From positions 1-42,705 of the forward strand of contig NZ_CABFMF010000009.1 of NCBI RefSeq assembly GCF_901875575.1: a stretch of DNA of 42,705 nt, given 5' to 3'. Below the pieces are notes generated by a model. That model did not search any database. It was not told where the DNA came from and was given only the letters and a program-made list of their open reading frames with translations. The stretch is from an uncultured Streptococcus sp. (lineage in GTDB: Bacteria > Bacillota > Bacilli > Lactobacillales > Streptococcaceae). The position numbers and the translations under genes are program-made. Below are positions 26,911 through 33,861 of the stretch, in pieces (within the stretch, counting starts at the first letter, position 1; each line of letters starts with the position of its first letter).

Positions 26911-27070
26911 TATACTCAATGAAAAGCAAAAAGCAAACTAGGAAGCGAGCCGCAGGCTGCTCAAAGCACTGCTTTGAGGTTGTAGATAGAACTGACGAAG
27001 TCAGTAACCATATCTACGTCAAGGCGAAGCTGACGTGGTTTGAAGAGATTTTCGAAGAGTATTATTCTAT
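26911..27070 (+). repeat. BOX element (boxA-boxB-boxC)
   Basis: Begins TATACTCAATGAAAAGCAAA, continues through the characteristic boxA text, then boxB with TGACGAAGTCA, and ends TTCGAAGAGTATTATTC (boxC). BOX repeats are diagnostic of S. pneumoniae and close relatives and are thought to be mobilised by outside transposases and to affect nearby gene expression. Here it lies within the predicted budA leader, starting 16 bp before the budA ATG. Confidence 0.95.
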
Positions 27071-27084
27071 AAATGTTACTCCTA

Positions 27085-27113
27085 AGTATACCATATTTAC
27101 CGCTAGATGTGAA
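27085..27113 (-). promoter_or_regulatory. budA promoter (copy in the left repeat)
   Basis: TTCACA, exactly 17 bp, TATACT with extended TGG on the minus strand. It reads through the BOX element into budA. An almost identical copy lies at 28359-28387. Confidence 0.7.
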
Positions 27114-27267
27114 CGAGAGAAACACCCTAGACATTGCCAAGAAGGAAAAAAAAAGGTACAATGTAACAAAATCAAGGGAGGTCTGGAATGAAGAAACAAA
27201 GCAAGTACCAAGAGGTCGTTTCCTATCTGAAAAATGCTATCGAGTCTGGACGCTTTCCGACGGGTAG
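27085..27267. repeat. 183-bp direct repeat, left copy
   Basis: Identical to 28359-28541 except for one base (27094 T, 28368 C). It covers the divergent budA and gntR promoters, the gntR leader and 27 gntR codons, and stops abruptly where the module begins. Confidence 0.95.
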
Positions 27268-27280
27268 TCTGAGATTTTGA
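27188..27280 (+). pseudogene. Truncated 5' fragment of the gntR/MocR gene
   Basis: The ATG at 27188 and the next 26 codons match the intact regulator at 28462. After FPTGS the sequence diverges and reaches TGA at 27278, giving a 30-residue stub. It keeps the promoter and ribosome site, so it should still be transcribed. The peptide holds only the first helix of the winged-helix domain. Confidence 0.85.
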
Positions 27281-27309
27281 CAGAAACAAAACTTGAACTA
27301 GTACAACAA

Positions 27310-27336
27310 CCCCTAAGGAACACACTTCCCTAGGGG
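27310..27336. terminator. Hairpin at the edge of the inserted module
   Basis: CCCCTA (27310-27315) pairs with TAGGGG (27331-27336), with inner GGAA/TTCC pairing. It is followed by TTTTT on the plus strand, so it could end the truncated gntR transcript. On the minus strand it lies just past the small membrane protein gene but has only a weak T run. Confidence 0.55.
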
Positions 27337-27363
27337 CCACTTTTTATTTAACTAAATCATTAT

Positions 27364-27531
27364 TTATTTTTTGTTCCTATCAAACATAAATATTGTATTA
27401 ATAATTGCAAAAATAAATGCAAACAAAAGGATTTTCCAAAGGATAAATTTTTGTAACACTAAATACGCATATACAAATCCAATCAAAAAGCTAATAATCG
27501 CTTCTTTAATAAGAAATTTTTTATCACGCAT
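27364..27531 (-). CDS. Small two-helix membrane protein, possible bacteriocin immunity protein
   Basis: 55 residues from ATG at 27531: a basic N-terminus (MRDKKFLIKE), two hydrophobic segments (about 12-29 and 33-50) and a charged tail (DRNKK). The start overlaps the terminal stop of the degraded bacteriocin-like gene as TAATG, so translation was coupled. An intact small membrane protein directly after a secreted peptide gene suggests immunity, but this is inference from position and size. A longer frame from TTG at 27558 is less likely because it would run into the partner gene. Confidence 0.6.
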   Translation of the reverse strand: MRDKKFLIKEAIISFLIGFVYAYLVLQKFILWKILLFAFIFAIINTIFMFDRNKK

Positions 27532-28045
27532 TATTCCATACCTCACTGAACTGCCCAAATAGGCAATTGCCTGGCAATGATATAAATATTTGTTTTAAGT
27601 CCATTAGCTTTAACAAATCTTAGTACCACTTTAGCTAATTATGAACAAGCCTGTTTCTACGCATACTTAACAATTAGCGAAACATTAATCATAGCAAAAA
27701 ATTCTTCTCGTATTTTGCCCACTATACATCCTCCCATCCCAAGGGACTCTGTCATAGGGATTATTAATATTAGTTTCTAATTCATTTTCCACAAGAACAA
27801 TATCTTTTTGAGAAAAGTTTTTATAAACATATTCAGTAACATTTTTTCATTAACTCCATTTCTAAACATTTGTTCAAGAACATTGACTACATCATCTATT
27901 TGTTTTTGCTCTTGGGTACTAATTTCAGAAACTTCCGTGATAGTTACATCATCAGCAAATACTCTAACAGAAGCTATAGAAGGAGACATAATAGAAAATA
28001 TTGATAATACAACAAGAGCTGTGCTTACGGTTTTTTTAATTTCAT
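27531..28045 (-). pseudogene. Degraded secreted bacteriocin-like protein gene
   Basis: An excellent ribosome site (AAAGGAG) precedes ATG at 28045. The first frame dies after six codons because a poly-A run near 28031-28037 is one base short. Restoring it gives a signal peptide (STALVVLSIFSIMSPSIA) and a mature part starting at ADDVTITEV. A second short poly-A (27842-27847) breaks the frame again. Beyond it the text continues as VTEYVYKNFSQKDIVLVE. A third shift and three in-frame stops follow before the tail SLIVKYA...LAKVVLRFVKANGL, ending in QLPIWAVQ. That tail resembles a family of pneumococcal secreted peptides I remember (IVKYAQKKAWKELA...); the match is from memory. Original length about 170 residues. 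Confidence 0.7.
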
Positions 28046-28087
28046 AAAAAACACTCCTTTCAAGTCACAAATGTATATTACTGATAA

Positions 28088-28131
28088 AATAACTTGATTT
28101 TCTGATTTAAACTCCTTTCTAACAAGTTATT
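28088..28131. promoter_or_regulatory. Inverted repeat in the leader of the bacteriocin-like gene
   Basis: AATAACTTG (28088-28096) and CAAGTTATT (28123-28131) are exact inverted copies 26 bp apart. In the minus-strand leader they would form a 9-bp stem enclosing an extra AAAGGAG sequence. This could be a leader structure or operator. Confidence 0.4.
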
Positions 28132-28155
28132 AGTATACTTTTATTTTTCAATTCT

Positions 28156-28184
28156 GTTATACCACGGAAAGAAAGCGATTTCAA
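28156..28184 (-). promoter_or_regulatory. Promoter of the bacteriocin-like module
   Basis: TTGAAA, exactly 17 bp, TATAAC with extended TGG on the minus strand, about 110 bp before the start codon. Apart from this, the inverted repeat and the right repeat, I see no gene in 28046-28461. Confidence 0.65.
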
Positions 28185-28358
28185 GCATTTTCCTAAAAAC
28201 ATGGGCAAGTAATTAGGGGAAATTAGCATGAAAACTTTTTAAAACAAACCAACCCCAAATAAAAATACACATTTTGTTTTAAAGAGAAAAAAGGTTACGA
28301 AAAACTGTCACATCCGCATTTGGTTGCTCTCTGATTTCAAAAAAGTATGAAAGATGGT

Positions 28359-28541
28359 AGTATACCACATTTACCGCTAGATGTGAACGAGAGAAACACC
28401 CTAGACATTGCCAAGAAGGAAAAAAAAAGGTACAATGTAACAAAATCAAGGGAGGTCTGGAATGAAGAAACAAAGCAAGTACCAAGAGGTCGTTTCCTAT
28501 CTGAAAAATGCTATCGAGTCTGGACGCTTTCCGACGGGTAG
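28359..28541. repeat. 183-bp direct repeat, right copy
   Basis: The partner of 27085-27267. It forms the real start of the gntR/MocR gene. It also keeps a second budA-type promoter (28359-28387, minus) that now points into the inserted module. Confidence 0.95.
28408..28436 (+). promoter_or_regulatory. Promoter of the gntR/MocR regulator
   Basis: TTGCCA, exactly 17 bp (including nine A), TACAAT. The ribosome site AAGGGAGG follows. The truncated left copy carries the same promoter at 27135-27163. Confidence 0.7.
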
Positions 28542-29733
28542 CCGCCTGCCTTCCATCCGTCAACTGAGCCTTGACTTTCACTGTAGCAAAGATACCATTC
28601 AACGAGCGCTACTGGAATTACGGCATGAACAATATCTCTACGCCAAACCCCAGAGTGGCTACTATGTGCTGGAACAGGGACAACATCAAGACTTGGAAAT
28701 CGAAGTCACTGACGAACATGCCAGTGCCTATGACGATTTCCGACTCTGTGTTAACGAAACCTTGATAGGACGTGAAAACTACCTCTTTAACTACTATGAT
28801 AACCATGAAGGATTAGATGAACTTAGACAGTCTGTTCATAAACTTCTCTTTGAGCAGGGGCTTTACTGTAAACCGGATCAACTGGTTCTCACATCTGGTA
28901 CCCAACAGGCTCTCTTCATTCTCTCTCAGATTACGTTCCCAAGTCAAACAACTGATATCTTGGTCGAACAACCGACCTATCATCGGATGAACCGTCTCTT
29001 GATTGCTCAAGGGCTCTCCTACCAAACTATCGAAAGACGAATTAATGGCATAGACATTGAAGAACTTGAAAGTCACTTCAAGACTGGAAAGATAAAGTTT
29101 TTCTACACCATTCCTCGTTTTCATTATCCTTTAGGTCATTCCTACTCAGAAGAGGAAAAAAAATCCATTCTTTCCTTGGCCTCTCAGTACAATGTTTTCA
29201 TCGTGGAGGATGATTATCTGGGAGACTTGGATGCAAAAAAAAATCCATCCTTCCACTACCTAGACAGGGAGGATCGGGTGATTTACATCAAATCCTTCTC
29301 AACCAGCCTTTTTCCAGCCCTGCGGATTACGGCACTCATCCTACCAAATTGTATCAAAGAAGCCTTTGTTGCCTACAAAAACATCTTAGACTATGATAGC
29401 AATCTCATCATGCAAAAAGCCCTATCACTTTACATTGATAGTCAATTATTTGAAAAAAACAGACTAGCTAGATTGGTTGGTCAAGATCGTTACCAAAAGC
29501 AACTAGAGGAAATAGTGGACCGACTTCCTTGTCCCCTTCCCCACTTTCCCTTACATGACGGAGTCTTATTAGACCTCACCCACTACCCTAAAATTGCCAG
29601 TCTCAAACACAGCCAACTGGGCTTGGACTTCTTTGAAGATGCTTACTTAGGTGCCTGCCCTTATCAATTTGTCAAGGTATCCTTAGACAATCTGGAAAAG
29701 GTTTTAAACTATTTAAAAGCAGAATTGGACTGA
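28462..29733 (+). CDS. MocR-type GntR regulator with aminotransferase-like domain
   Basis: 423 residues. An N-terminal GntR winged helix (about 1-68; LPSIRQLSLDFHCSKDTIQRAL is the recognition region) is fused to a fold-type I aminotransferase-like domain (about 90-420) with LTSGTQQALFIL, EQPTYHRM and VEDDYLGDL. In MocR proteins a lysine in the motif SFSKxLFPxLR binds PLP. Here the motif reads SFSTSLFPALR, with Thr281 in place of the lysine; Lys277 is four residues earlier. It is divergent from budA and could regulate it. Effector and targets are unknown. Confidence 0.88.
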   Translation: MKKQSKYQEVVSYLKNAIESGRFPTGSRLPSIRQLSLDFHCSKDTIQRALLELRHEQYLYAKPQSGYYVLEQGQHQDLEIEVTDEHASAYDDFRLCVNETLIGRENYLFNYYDNHEGLDELRQSVHKLLFEQGLYCKPDQLVLTSGTQQALFILSQITFPSQTTDILVEQPTYHRMNRLLIAQGLSYQTIERRINGIDIEELESHFKTGKIKFFYTIPRFHYPLGHSYSEEEKKSILSLASQYNVFIVEDDYLGDLDAKKNPSFHYLDREDRVIYIKSFSTSLFPALRITALILPNCIKEAFVAYKNILDYDSNLIMQKALSLYIDSQLFEKNRLARLVGQDRYQKQLEEIVDRLPCPLPHFPLHDGVLLDLTHYPKIASLKHSQLGLDFFEDAYLGACPYQFVKVSLDNLEKVLNYLKAELD

Positions 29734-29751
29734 CTTCCAACTCTGCTTTTT
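29718..29751. terminator. Bidirectional terminator between gntR and the binding-protein gene
   Basis: A 12-bp stem (AGCAGAATTGGA with TCCAACTCTGCT, one G-T pair when read on the minus strand) with a 6-nt loop. It overlaps the gntR stop and has T runs on both sides, serving two convergent genes. Confidence 0.8.
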
Positions 29752-29753
29752 GC

Positions 29754-30569
29754 TTATTGTTCAACTTCTGTTAAGCTTGCTGCTTTTTCAAGATATTTTT
29801 GATAGGTACCGTCATCCTTGAGTTTTTGGATAACCTTGTCCACCACTTCTTTCAAATCAGCACTGTTTTTTCGAAGGGCAACTGCATTAGCTTCGCCATC
29901 CTTCATCTTCAAGCTGACAGTTGCGACAGCTAGATCCGCATTTTTAGCAGCATAACTAAGCGCAACAGGCTCATCCATATGAACAACATCTACTTTTCCA
30001 GCCTGTAGTTCATTGACTGCTTCACCCATATTCGTTAGGGAAGTTAATTGAGCTTTTGGCAATTGTTCCTTGACCATTGATTCTGGAACAGTTCCTTTTT
30101 GGGCTGCAATATTGGCACTTTCAAGGCTTGGTAGATTCTTGTATTTTTCTACATCAGCCTTACGAACCAAGAAACTCATCTTGTTTTCATAGTAAGGGAT
30201 TGAAAAGTCAAAGACTTCCTTTCTCTCTTCAGTAGCGCTAATTCCCGCCACTGCTAGATCAGCCTTACCTGTTTGTAGACTGGTCAAGACATTGTCAAAA
30301 CTCATGCTTGAGATTTCCAACTTAACTCCAAGTTCATCAGCGATAGCTTGAGCCATATCAATGTCCGCACCGACTACCTGATTTTTCCCGTCAACCAAGG
30401 CTTGGAATTCAAAAGGTGCATAATCAGGACTAGTCGCCACAACTAATTTCCCCTTTTGCTTAATGGCCTCAACAGCTGACTGAGAACCATTAGAACCTGA
30501 CTGACAAGCTACTAAGAAGAAACTTGCAAGAAAGCTACATAAAACAAATATCCATTTTTTTGATTTCAT
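29754..30569 (-). CDS. Amino-acid ABC transporter substrate-binding lipoprotein
   Basis: 271 residues. A signal peptide ends in the lipobox LVAC (Cys22), so the protein is lipid-anchored outside the membrane. The SBP family 3 fold follows: KLVVATSPDYAPFEF, GADIDMAQAIADELGVKLE and the DLAVAGISATEERKEVFDFS signature. This points to a polar or basic amino acid ligand. No permease or ATPase is adjacent, so it must share components encoded elsewhere. It is monocistronic between two terminators. Confidence 0.92.
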   Translation of the reverse strand: MKSKKWIFVLCSFLASFFLVACQSGSNGSQSAVEAIKQKGKLVVATSPDYAPFEFQALVDGKNQVVGADIDMAQAIADELGVKLEISSMSFDNVLTSLQTGKADLAVAGISATEERKEVFDFSIPYYENKMSFLVRKADVEKYKNLPSLESANIAAQKGTVPESMVKEQLPKAQLTSLTNMGEAVNELQAGKVDVVHMDEPVALSYAAKNADLAVATVSLKMKDGEANAVALRKNSADLKEVVDKVIQKLKDDGTYQKYLEKAASLTEVEQ

Positions 30570-30600
30570 AAATAAACAACCTCTCTGTTAATTTTGTATA

Positions 30601-30629
30601 ATTATAACTCTACACAACTTACTTGTCAA
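30601..30629 (-). promoter_or_regulatory. Perfect consensus SigA promoter of the binding-protein gene
   Basis: TTGACA, exactly 17 bp, TATAAT on the minus strand. A sequence matching 11 of 15 bases of the CodY box (30644-30658) lies just upstream of the -35, so amino-acid control is possible. Confidence 0.9.
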
Positions 30630-30671
30630 GTGTTTTTTGAATTTTTTATCTCAAAATTATTTTTTAAATAC

Positions 30672-30708
30672 AAAAAAAGAGCTTTTATCTGATCGATAGC
30701 TCCTTTTT
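30672..30708 (-). terminator. pst operon terminator
   Basis: On the minus strand AAAAGGAGCT pairs with AGCTCTTTTT around a 14-nt loop, then T. It lies about 20 bp after the phoU stop. Confidence 0.8.
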
Positions 30709-30726
30709 ATACAAAATAACCCCAAC

Positions 30727-31383
30727 TTACAATTCTACAATCTTACCTGTTTCAAAGTAAACAACCCATTCACAGATATTTTTTGCATAGTCTCCAATAC
30801 GTTCCAAGAAGGCAATCACTTGGAAATAATCACGACCTGTAACGATGGCATCTGGATTTTTCTTGATTTCTTCCGTAGCCAAGTCACGAATACTATCAAA
30901 GTAATGGTTGATTTTTTCGTCCATGGCTGCTACTTCATAGGCCTGATCCACTGAACCATTCAGATAGAGTTCAAGGGCTGCTTCAACGAAGTTCTTGACA
31001 TCGCGACCCATTCTCTTGATTTCTTCTTCAACAGCTGGGATACGTTGCTCCCCCTTCATACGAATGGCTGCTTTTGCAATGGAAACGGCATGATCCCCCA
31101 TACGCTCCAAGTCAGATACGGCTTTTAAGACTGTTAGAACAGTACGCAAGTCTTGAGAAACTGGTTGTTGAAGGGCAATCATTTCAAATGATTTCTTCTC
31201 CAATTTCACCTCGTATTCGTTTACCTCTGCATCGTCTTCGATGACTTCTTTGGCCAAATCACGGTCATGCGTAACAAAGGCACGTACCGTACGATTGATT
31301 TGGGATAGCACTTCTTGTCCCATAGCATAGAACTGGTTGTGCAATTTCTCTAAATCTTCTTCAAATTGAGAACGTAACATCAT
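30727..31383 (-). CDS. phoU: Phosphate signalling regulator PhoU
   Basis: 218 residues, two PhoU helical-bundle repeats (about 10-95 and 115-200). Metal/acidic motifs include the E-x-x-x-D pattern of LERMGDHAVSIA near 92 and LERIGDYAKNICEW near 193. PhoU restrains Pst transport and the phosphate two-component system. Two ATG codons stand together at 31383 and 31380; GGAGAT is 4 or 7 bases away, so the second is equally possible. Last gene of the pst operon. Confidence 0.95.
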   Translation of the reverse strand: MMLRSQFEEDLEKLHNQFYAMGQEVLSQINRTVRAFVTHDRDLAKEVIEDDAEVNEYEVKLEKKSFEMIALQQPVSQDLRTVLTVLKAVSDLERMGDHAVSIAKAAIRMKGEQRIPAVEEEIKRMGRDVKNFVEAALELYLNGSVDQAYEVAAMDEKINHYFDSIRDLATEEIKKNPDAIVTGRDYFQVIAFLERIGDYAKNICEWVVYFETGKIVEL

Positions 31384-31391
31384 TTATCTCC

Positions 31392-32150
31392 TTATCCAAA
31401 TTTTCCTGAAATATAATCTTCTGTTTCCTTATGTTGTGGGTTGAGGAAGATCTTCTTAGTATCGTTAAACTCGATCAAATCTCCAGCTAGGAAAAATCCT
31501 GTCTTGTCAGAGATACGAGAAGCTTGTTGCATGGAACGCGTAACCAAGAGCATGGTGTATTTATCTTTTAAACCATACAAGGTTTCCTCAATTTTACCAG
31601 CTGAGATAGGATCCAAGGCTGAAGTCGGTTCATCCAAGAGAATGATTTTAGGACTAGTTGCCAAGACACGGGCAACACAGACACGTTGCTGTTGTCCACC
31701 TGAAAGCCCGATAGCTGAATCATGTAGGCGATCCTTGACCTCATCCCAGATGGAAGCACGTTGCAAGGCTTTTTCCACTGCTTCATCCAGAACCTGCTTG
31801 TCCTTCACTCCATTGATACGAAGGCCATAAACAACATTTTCGTAGATAGACATAGGGAAAGGGTTTGGTTGTTGAAAGACCATACCGATTTCCTTACGCA
31901 ATTCAACTGTGTCTGTACGTGGGCTGTAAATATTGTGGCCGTTATAAACCACCGAACCAGTTGTGGTCACCTCTGGATTGAGATCCCCCATGCGGTTGAT
32001 AGCTTTAAGAAGAGTTGACTTTCCTGAACCAGATGGGCCAATCAAGGCTGTAATTTCCTTAGGTTGGAAGGATAGGGAAACACTATTCAAGGCCTTTTTT
32101 TGATTGTAGTAAACGGACAGGTCTGACACCTGTAAAATCGCTTCTGTCAT
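31392..32150 (-). CDS. pstB2: Phosphate ABC transporter ATPase, second copy
   Basis: 252 residues. Walker A GPSGSGKST near 38, signature LSGGQQQRV near 148, Walker B IILLDEPTSALD near 169. At the H-loop, where PstB1 has VTHSMQQAA, this protein reads VTRSMQQAS, with Arg205 replacing the histidine needed for normal ATP hydrolysis. It may pair with PstB1 in an asymmetric ATPase. It lies 12 bp after pstB1 and 8 bp before phoU. Confidence 0.94.
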   Translation of the reverse strand: MTEAILQVSDLSVYYNQKKALNSVSLSFQPKEITALIGPSGSGKSTLLKAINRMGDLNPEVTTTGSVVYNGHNIYSPRTDTVELRKEIGMVFQQPNPFPMSIYENVVYGLRINGVKDKQVLDEAVEKALQRASIWDEVKDRLHDSAIGLSGGQQQRVCVARVLATSPKIILLDEPTSALDPISAGKIEETLYGLKDKYTMLLVTRSMQQASRISDKTGFFLAGDLIEFNDTKKIFLNPQHKETEDYISGKFG

Positions 32151-32162
32151 ACTGTTTCCTTT

Positions 32163-32966
32163 CTATCCAAAGTGTCCTGTTACGTAGTCATTGGTTGACT
32201 GCAGTTTAGCATTTTGGAAAATATTAGACGTCTTATCATACTCGATCAAGTCACCCAAGTAGAAAAATCCTGTGTAGTCACTAGCACGCGCAGCCTGCTG
32301 CATACTGTGGGTCACGATGATGATAGTAAAGTTCTTCTTCAATTCCAACATGGTTTCTTCCAGCTGGGCTGTCGCAATTGGATCCAAGGCTGACGCCGGC
32401 TCATCCATCAAGAGGATATCTGGTTTAACAGAGATAGCACGAGCGATACAGAGACGTTGCTGCTGACCACCTGAAAGGGTCAAGGCTGACTTGTGCAAAT
32501 CGTCTTTGACCTGATCCCAAAGAGCAGCCTGACGAAGAGAGGTTTCCACAATTTCATCCAAGACTTGCTTGTTCTTAACACCTGCTCGTTCATGAGCAAA
32601 AGTGATATTGCGATAGATAGACTTGGCAAAGGGATTTGGTCGTTGGAAGACCATTCCGATGTGTTTACGCATCTCATAAACATTGATTTCTGGACGGTTG
32701 ACGTCGATTCCTTGATAGAGGATTTGACCTGTGACCTTGGCAATATCAATGGTATCATTCATACGGTTGAGACTGCGGAGGTAGGTTGATTTCCCTGATC
32801 CAGATGGGCCAATTAAGGCTGTAATTTTATTTTTTTCAAATTGCATATCGATGCCCTTGATGGATTCTTTTTTACCGTAGTAAACATGTAAATCCTTGGT
32901 AGAGAGGGCCACTTTCTCTTCAGGAAAGGTGATGATATGCTTTTCATCCCAATTATATTTTGACAT
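32163..32966 (-). CDS. pstB1: Phosphate ABC transporter ATPase, first copy
   Basis: 267 residues with a longer N-terminus (WDEKHIITFPEEK) than PstB2. Walker A GPSGSGKST near 53, signature LSGGQQQRL near 163, Walker B ILLMDEPASALD near 184 and an intact H-loop VTHSMQQAA near 218. The ribosome site AAGGAG precedes the ATG. It lies 10 bp after pstA. Confidence 0.95.
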   Translation of the reverse strand: MSKYNWDEKHIITFPEEKVALSTKDLHVYYGKKESIKGIDMQFEKNKITALIGPSGSGKSTYLRSLNRMNDTIDIAKVTGQILYQGIDVNRPEINVYEMRKHIGMVFQRPNPFAKSIYRNITFAHERAGVKNKQVLDEIVETSLRQAALWDQVKDDLHKSALTLSGGQQQRLCIARAISVKPDILLMDEPASALDPIATAQLEETMLELKKNFTIIIVTHSMQQAARASDYTGFFYLGDLIEYDKTSNIFQNAKLQSTNDYVTGHFG

Positions 32967-32976
32967 GGCTTCTCCT

Positions 32977-33861
32977 TTAGGCAGCGGTTAATTTCTTATG
33001 TAAATAGCTTCCGAGTTTGCGGGCTCCAAAGTTAAAGATCAAGATAAAGATCAAAAGAACTGCTGCAGAACCTGCTGAAACAATCGTAGCGTCTGGAATG
33101 GTTCCTTCACTGTTAACTTTCCAGATATGTACTGCCAAGGTTTCAGCTTGACGGAAGATGGAAATTGGACTGGTAACACTAAGAATATTCCAATTAGACC
33201 AGTCTAGTGCTGGTGCAGATTGCCCTGCAGTATAGATAAGAGCAGCAGCCTCACCAAAGATACGACCAGAGGCCAAGACGACACCCGTTACAATACCTGG
33301 AAGGGCTTCTGGAATGACCACATGAACCACAGTCTCCCAGCGTGAAATCCCAAGGGCTAAGCCTGCCTCACGTTGCGTATGGTGAACATGCTTTAAGCTA
33401 TCTTCAACATTACGAGTCATCTGAGGAAGATTAAAGACTGTCAAGGCCAAGGCTCCTGAAATGATTGAAAATCCATACTCAAACTGGACTACAAAGATCA
33501 AGTAACCAAAGAGACCTACAACCACAGATGGCAATGAAGACAAGATCTCAATACAGGTTCTGACAAAGTTGGTCACAGGACCCTTTTTTGCATATTCAGC
33601 TAGGAAAATCCCAGCTCCCATAGACAAGGGTACAGAGATAATCAAGGTGATGACCAAAAGGAAGAAGGAATTATAGAGCTGAATTCCTATCCCCCCACCT
33701 GCTTGGTAAGAAGATGATTTGCCTGTCAAGAAAGACCAAGAGATATGGGGTAAACCACGAACCAAGATATAAAGAATCAAGGATGCCAAGATGGCCACAA
33801 TAATCCCTGCGATTGTGTAGAGGACAGCTGTTGCAATTTTATCTAATTTCTTAGCGTGCAT
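32977..33861 (-). CDS. pstA: Phosphate ABC transporter permease PstA
   Basis: 294 residues, six membrane segments. The EAA-type loop is REAGLALGISRWETVVHVVIPEALPGIVTG near 185-215, where the ATPase docks. The conserved GAGIFLAEYAKKGP is near 82. It overlaps pstC by 11 bp. Confidence 0.95.
   Translation of the reverse strand: MHAKKLDKIATAVLYTIAGIIVAILASLILYILVRGLPHISWSFLTGKSSSYQAGGGIGIQLYNSFFLLVITLIISVPLSMGAGIFLAEYAKKGPVTNFVRTCIEILSSLPSVVVGLFGYLIFVVQFEYGFSIISGALALTVFNLPQMTRNVEDSLKHVHHTQREAGLALGISRWETVVHVVIPEALPGIVTGVVLASGRIFGEAAALIYTAGQSAPALDWSNWNILSVTSPISIFRQAETLAVHIWKVNSEGTIPDATIVSAGSAAVLLIFILIFNFGARKLGSYLHKKLTAA

Noticed and set aside
26919..27191. 90-codon plus-strand ORF across the BOX element
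   Set aside because: It is generated by the BOX repeat and the gntR leader; BOX is non-coding.
27085..27267. 183-bp repeat as a transposon target-site duplication
   Set aside because: Far too long for any known target duplication, and no transposase or terminal inverted repeats are present in the insert.
27777..27989. 70-codon minus-strand ORF in the module
   Set aside because: It is one internal frame of the degraded bacteriocin-like gene, bounded by frameshifts, and has no start with a ribosome site.
28279..28602. 107-codon minus-strand ORF opposite the gntR start
   Set aside because: Antisense to the promoter and N-terminus of the regulator; the same text appears in both repeat copies only because of the duplication.
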